Positions 6,149 through 7,127 of a stretch of DNA of 7,127 bases are shown piece by piece (within the stretch, counting starts at the first letter, position 1; the number at the start of each line of letters is the position of its first letter). The stretch comes from an uncultured cyanobacterium (GTDB lineage: Bacteria; Cyanobacteriota; Cyanobacteriia; CACIAM-69d), in contig CALCTI010000160.1 of assembly GCA_937894105.1 (NCBI GenBank), forward strand, positions 1-7,127, read 5' to 3'. Both the position numbers and the translations under genes were made by a program. The notes under the pieces were generated by a model, which ran no database searches, was not told the origin of the DNA, and worked only from the letters and a program-made list of their open reading frames with translations.

Positions 6149-6724
6149 ATCCGTGGCGGCAGCGATCGCCGGTCGCGCAAAATTAGAGATGGATCCCTGG
6201 TCGGAATAAATGCTTAGAACGTCATTGGTGGCGGCGCTGGACTGATAGTTTAATCCGTTTGCCAAGGACACTAAAACCTGTTCCCGGGGGATATTTTGTT
6301 CCGGCGCAAAAACATTACCTGGATATCCGCTTAAAAAGCCCATGCGGTAGGAATTTTGAATAGAATTTTTTGCCCAGTGATTGTTAGGAACATCGGCAAA
6401 GTTTATCGATCCACGTACGGGAGACTTTGCATAAACTGCCTGCAACATTGATGAAAACTGGGCGCGAGTAACCGGCGCATCCGGACGAAAAGATCCGTCG
6501 GGAAAGCCCGCTAAAACCCCTTGAGAAACCAGGGCATCAATATAGGATTTTGCCCAGTGGTTGCTGGAAACATCAGGAAACCGTACTGTTTGGGCGGAAG
6601 CGGCTGGGGCGATTGCAAACGGAGCCATAATCGCCGGAGCGATCGTGGACACGTTCATACCCAGGGTCAATGCCACTGCGGCGATCGCTTTTCCACCTTT
6701 AAGACCAGATTTAAACCGTGCCAT
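6146..6724 (-). CDS. N-terminal fragment: signal peptide plus two and a half SLH domains
   Basis: If the TAG is real, translation from the ATG at 6724 gives 192 residues. The start is supported by GGAG at 6734-6737 (9 nt upstream); a TTG at 6739 would place that ribosome-binding site inside the coding sequence. The N-terminus is a typical export signal: basic residues (RFKSGLKGGK), a hydrophobic core, then a cleavage site after APAASA (residue 44). SLH1 contains FPDVSSNHWAKSYI and TRAQFSSML; SLH2 contains FADVPNNHWAKNSI and PREQVLVSL. The third repeat is cut after AIAAATD. A secreted two-SLH protein without its C-terminal domain could still bind the wall. Confidence 0.6.
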   Translation of the reverse strand: MARFKSGLKGGKAIAAVALTLGMNVSTIAPAIMAPFAIAPAASAQTVRFPDVSSNHWAKSYIDALVSQGVLAGFPDGSFRPDAPVTRAQFSSMLQAVYAKSPVRGSINFADVPNNHWAKNSIQNSYRMGFLSGYPGNVFAPEQNIPREQVLVSLANGLNYQSSAATNDVLSIYSDQGSISNFARPAIAAATD

Positions 6725-6744
6725 GGTTACTTTCTCCAAAGCAA

Positions 6745-6750
6745 ATTATA
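6745..6750 (-). promoter_or_regulatory. Candidate -10 box of the SLH gene
   Basis: A perfect TATAAT on the minus strand, 20 nt before the ATG at 6724. It would give a very short leader holding the GGAG ribosome-binding site. No good TTGACA lies 16-18 bp upstream; the sequence there is T-rich (TTATTT). A GAACG/CGTTC inverted repeat (6761-6765 and 6777-6781) sits just upstream and could be an operator. The promoter is inferred, not shown. Confidence 0.4.
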
Positions 6751-6917
6751 TGTAAGGAACGAACGGGGAAATAAATCGTTCAGCCTATATCACTGCTTAT
6801 TTGATTTATTCAACGCGCTTGGTTGTATTGTCGAGTTCCCTACGGTGAAGTTGCCTAGGTCAAGACAGTTAGTGGGGTGTCATTGCCCCCCTGTGCAGCT
6901 TTGGAAAATGGTTGCGG

Positions 6918-7072
6918 TCCCTAGGGGCTATCATCAGTTAAATCTTTAACAGAACTTACGCAGAATGGGTCTGCTCTCATCCCCCAGCCCCCTGGGGAGA
7001 ACGGGAGCAAACACGAGTCTTAAAGACGCTCTTCTGAAGTCCCTCTCCCTAGGGGCTGTCATCAATTGAATC
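6918..7072. repeat. Pair of 27-bp direct repeats upstream of the SLH gene
   Basis: The copies lie at 6918-6944 and 7046-7072 and agree at 24 of 27 positions. Each begins TCCCTAGGGGCT, which contains the palindrome CCCTAGGG, then reads TCATCA and ends AATC. They are 128 bp apart in the same orientation. They may be the decayed ends of an insertion sequence or members of a dispersed non-coding repeat family. Confidence 0.65.
6982..6997. repeat. GC-rich hairpin within a decayed dispersed repeat
   Basis: CCCCAG (6982-6987) and CTGGGG (6992-6997) form a perfect 6-bp stem with a CCCC loop. The surrounding sequence, from CTCTCATCCCCCAGCCCC to AAGTCCCTCTCCC (about 6973-7049), resembles from memory a non-coding repeat common in cyanobacterial intergenic DNA. 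It lacks the U-run of a terminator. Confidence 0.4.
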
Positions 7073-7127
7073 CCTAAGTCAAGAGCCGTGAGGGGGCATT
7101 GTCAAATTACCCTGCCATATTCTGGAT

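Larger units (their letters stand above)
65..6688. repeat. Thirteen copies of the HIP1 core palindrome GCGATCGC
   Basis: Copies start at 65, 976, 1030, 1568, 2730, 3268, 3886, 4035, 4516, 4891, 5615, 6162 and 6681. All but the first lie inside coding sequence; the first is just beyond the stop of the downstream kinase. None lies in the 460-bp intergenic region or in the repeat-rich right end. HIP1 is a hallmark of many cyanobacterial genomes and supports the assignment of the window to that phylum. Confidence 0.95.
5456..6724 (-). pseudogene. SLH-domain secreted surface protein gene interrupted by an in-frame TAG
   Basis: Read through the single internal TAG (codon 193), this frame has 423 codons including both stops and looks like one complete cyanobacterial SLH protein. 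It has a signal peptide, three SLH repeats (about 48-98, 108-158, and 168 to about 225 spanning the stop), then a roughly 190-residue beta-rich and glycine/alanine-rich C-terminal region. SLH domains anchor proteins to cell-wall polymers, so the intact product would sit in the envelope. Both sides of the TAG are in the same frame and continue the third SLH domain without loss (AAATD, stop, GMVVNYP). Related proteins usually carry a charged or polar residue here, so a CAG to TAG change is the simplest origin. Alternatives are a sequencing error or programmed readthrough. Apart from the stop, no other damage is visible, which points to a recent event. Confidence 0.75.
6854..7100. repeat. Second imperfect direct repeat pair near the right edge
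   Basis: CCTAGGTCAAGA (6854-6865) recurs as CCTAAGTCAAGA (7073-7084). In both copies a G-run and CATTG follow within 15-20 bases. The first copy lies before, and the second directly after, a copy of the 27-bp repeat, so the arrangement is partly duplicated and partly rearranged. Confidence 0.5.
6740..7127. other. Non-coding, repeat-rich region upstream of the SLH gene
   Basis: About 390 bases without a supportable gene. It holds the candidate SLH promoter at its left end and, from about 6850, a mosaic of direct repeats and hairpins. GGGG(6874-6877)/CCCC can also pair around TGTCATTG. At the far right the minus strand has six open codons ending in TAA (IQNMAG, 7107-7127). These could be the end of a gene beyond the window but are far too short to call. 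Confidence 0.6.

Noticed and set aside
6521..6949. 142-codon plus-strand ORF over the SLH gene start and upstream region.
   Set aside because: It is antisense to the signal peptide and SLH1, and its remainder crosses repeat-rich non-coding DNA; no recognisable domain.
6918..7072. Direct repeats as a CRISPR array.
   Set aside because: Only two imperfect 27-bp copies 128 bp apart, no regular spacer length and no cas genes in view.
7107..7127. Six codons ending in TAA on the minus strand at the right edge, possibly a transposase end.
   Set aside because: Too short to support any call; the neighbouring repeats make it suggestive only.

Overview
The window looks cyanobacterial. The palindrome GCGATCGC (core of the HIP1 repeat) occurs 13 times in 7.1 kb, a density typical of many cyanobacterial genomes. 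The protein families agree: a cyanobacterial-type RadA, an SLH-domain secreted protein with the C-terminal region found in cyanobacterial members, and GAF sensor kinases with the cyanobacterial H-box context ending in INNP. Genus cannot be fixed from the sequence; a Leptolyngbya/Phormidium-like filamentous strain is only a guess. All genes I accept lie on the minus strand, so they are transcribed from right to left.

Layout, in transcription order from the right edge. Positions 6740-7127 are non-coding and rich in repeats: two copies of a 27-bp direct repeat, a second imperfect repeat pair, a hairpin, and a likely promoter just before the next gene. Positions 5456-6724 hold an SLH-domain cell-surface protein gene interrupted by one in-frame TAG at 6146-6148, inside the third SLH domain. 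Thirty bases further on is an unlisted 43-codon ORF (5294-5425) for a one-helix membrane protein, whose stop runs into the start region of radA (3789-5279). An intergenic stretch of about 460 bp follows. It holds a 90-bp MITE-like element with perfect terminal inverted repeats, a tiny plus-strand ORF with a good ribosome-binding site, and a 92-nt block of inverted repeats that can fold in competing ways.

Two paralogous soluble sensor histidine kinases follow (1752-3329, then 76-1632). Each has a GAF domain, a coiled coil, a HisKA dimerisation/phosphoacceptor region and an HATPase domain. They clearly arose by tandem duplication: their 3' ends are about 90% identical in DNA. Two local differences stand out. 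The upstream kinase carries an in-frame 81-bp palindromic insert in its ATP-binding domain, rich in Cys and His. The downstream kinase carries an extra 18-residue unit in its coiled coil.

Functionally these are separate modules: envelope/cell surface (SLH), a thylakoid or membrane small protein (unassigned), recombination repair (RadA), and two orphan signalling kinases with no response regulator in view. I see no convincing new multi-gene system. The most interesting observations are the coding palindromic insert, the single nonsense codon in the SLH gene, and the overlooked small membrane ORF coupled to radA.
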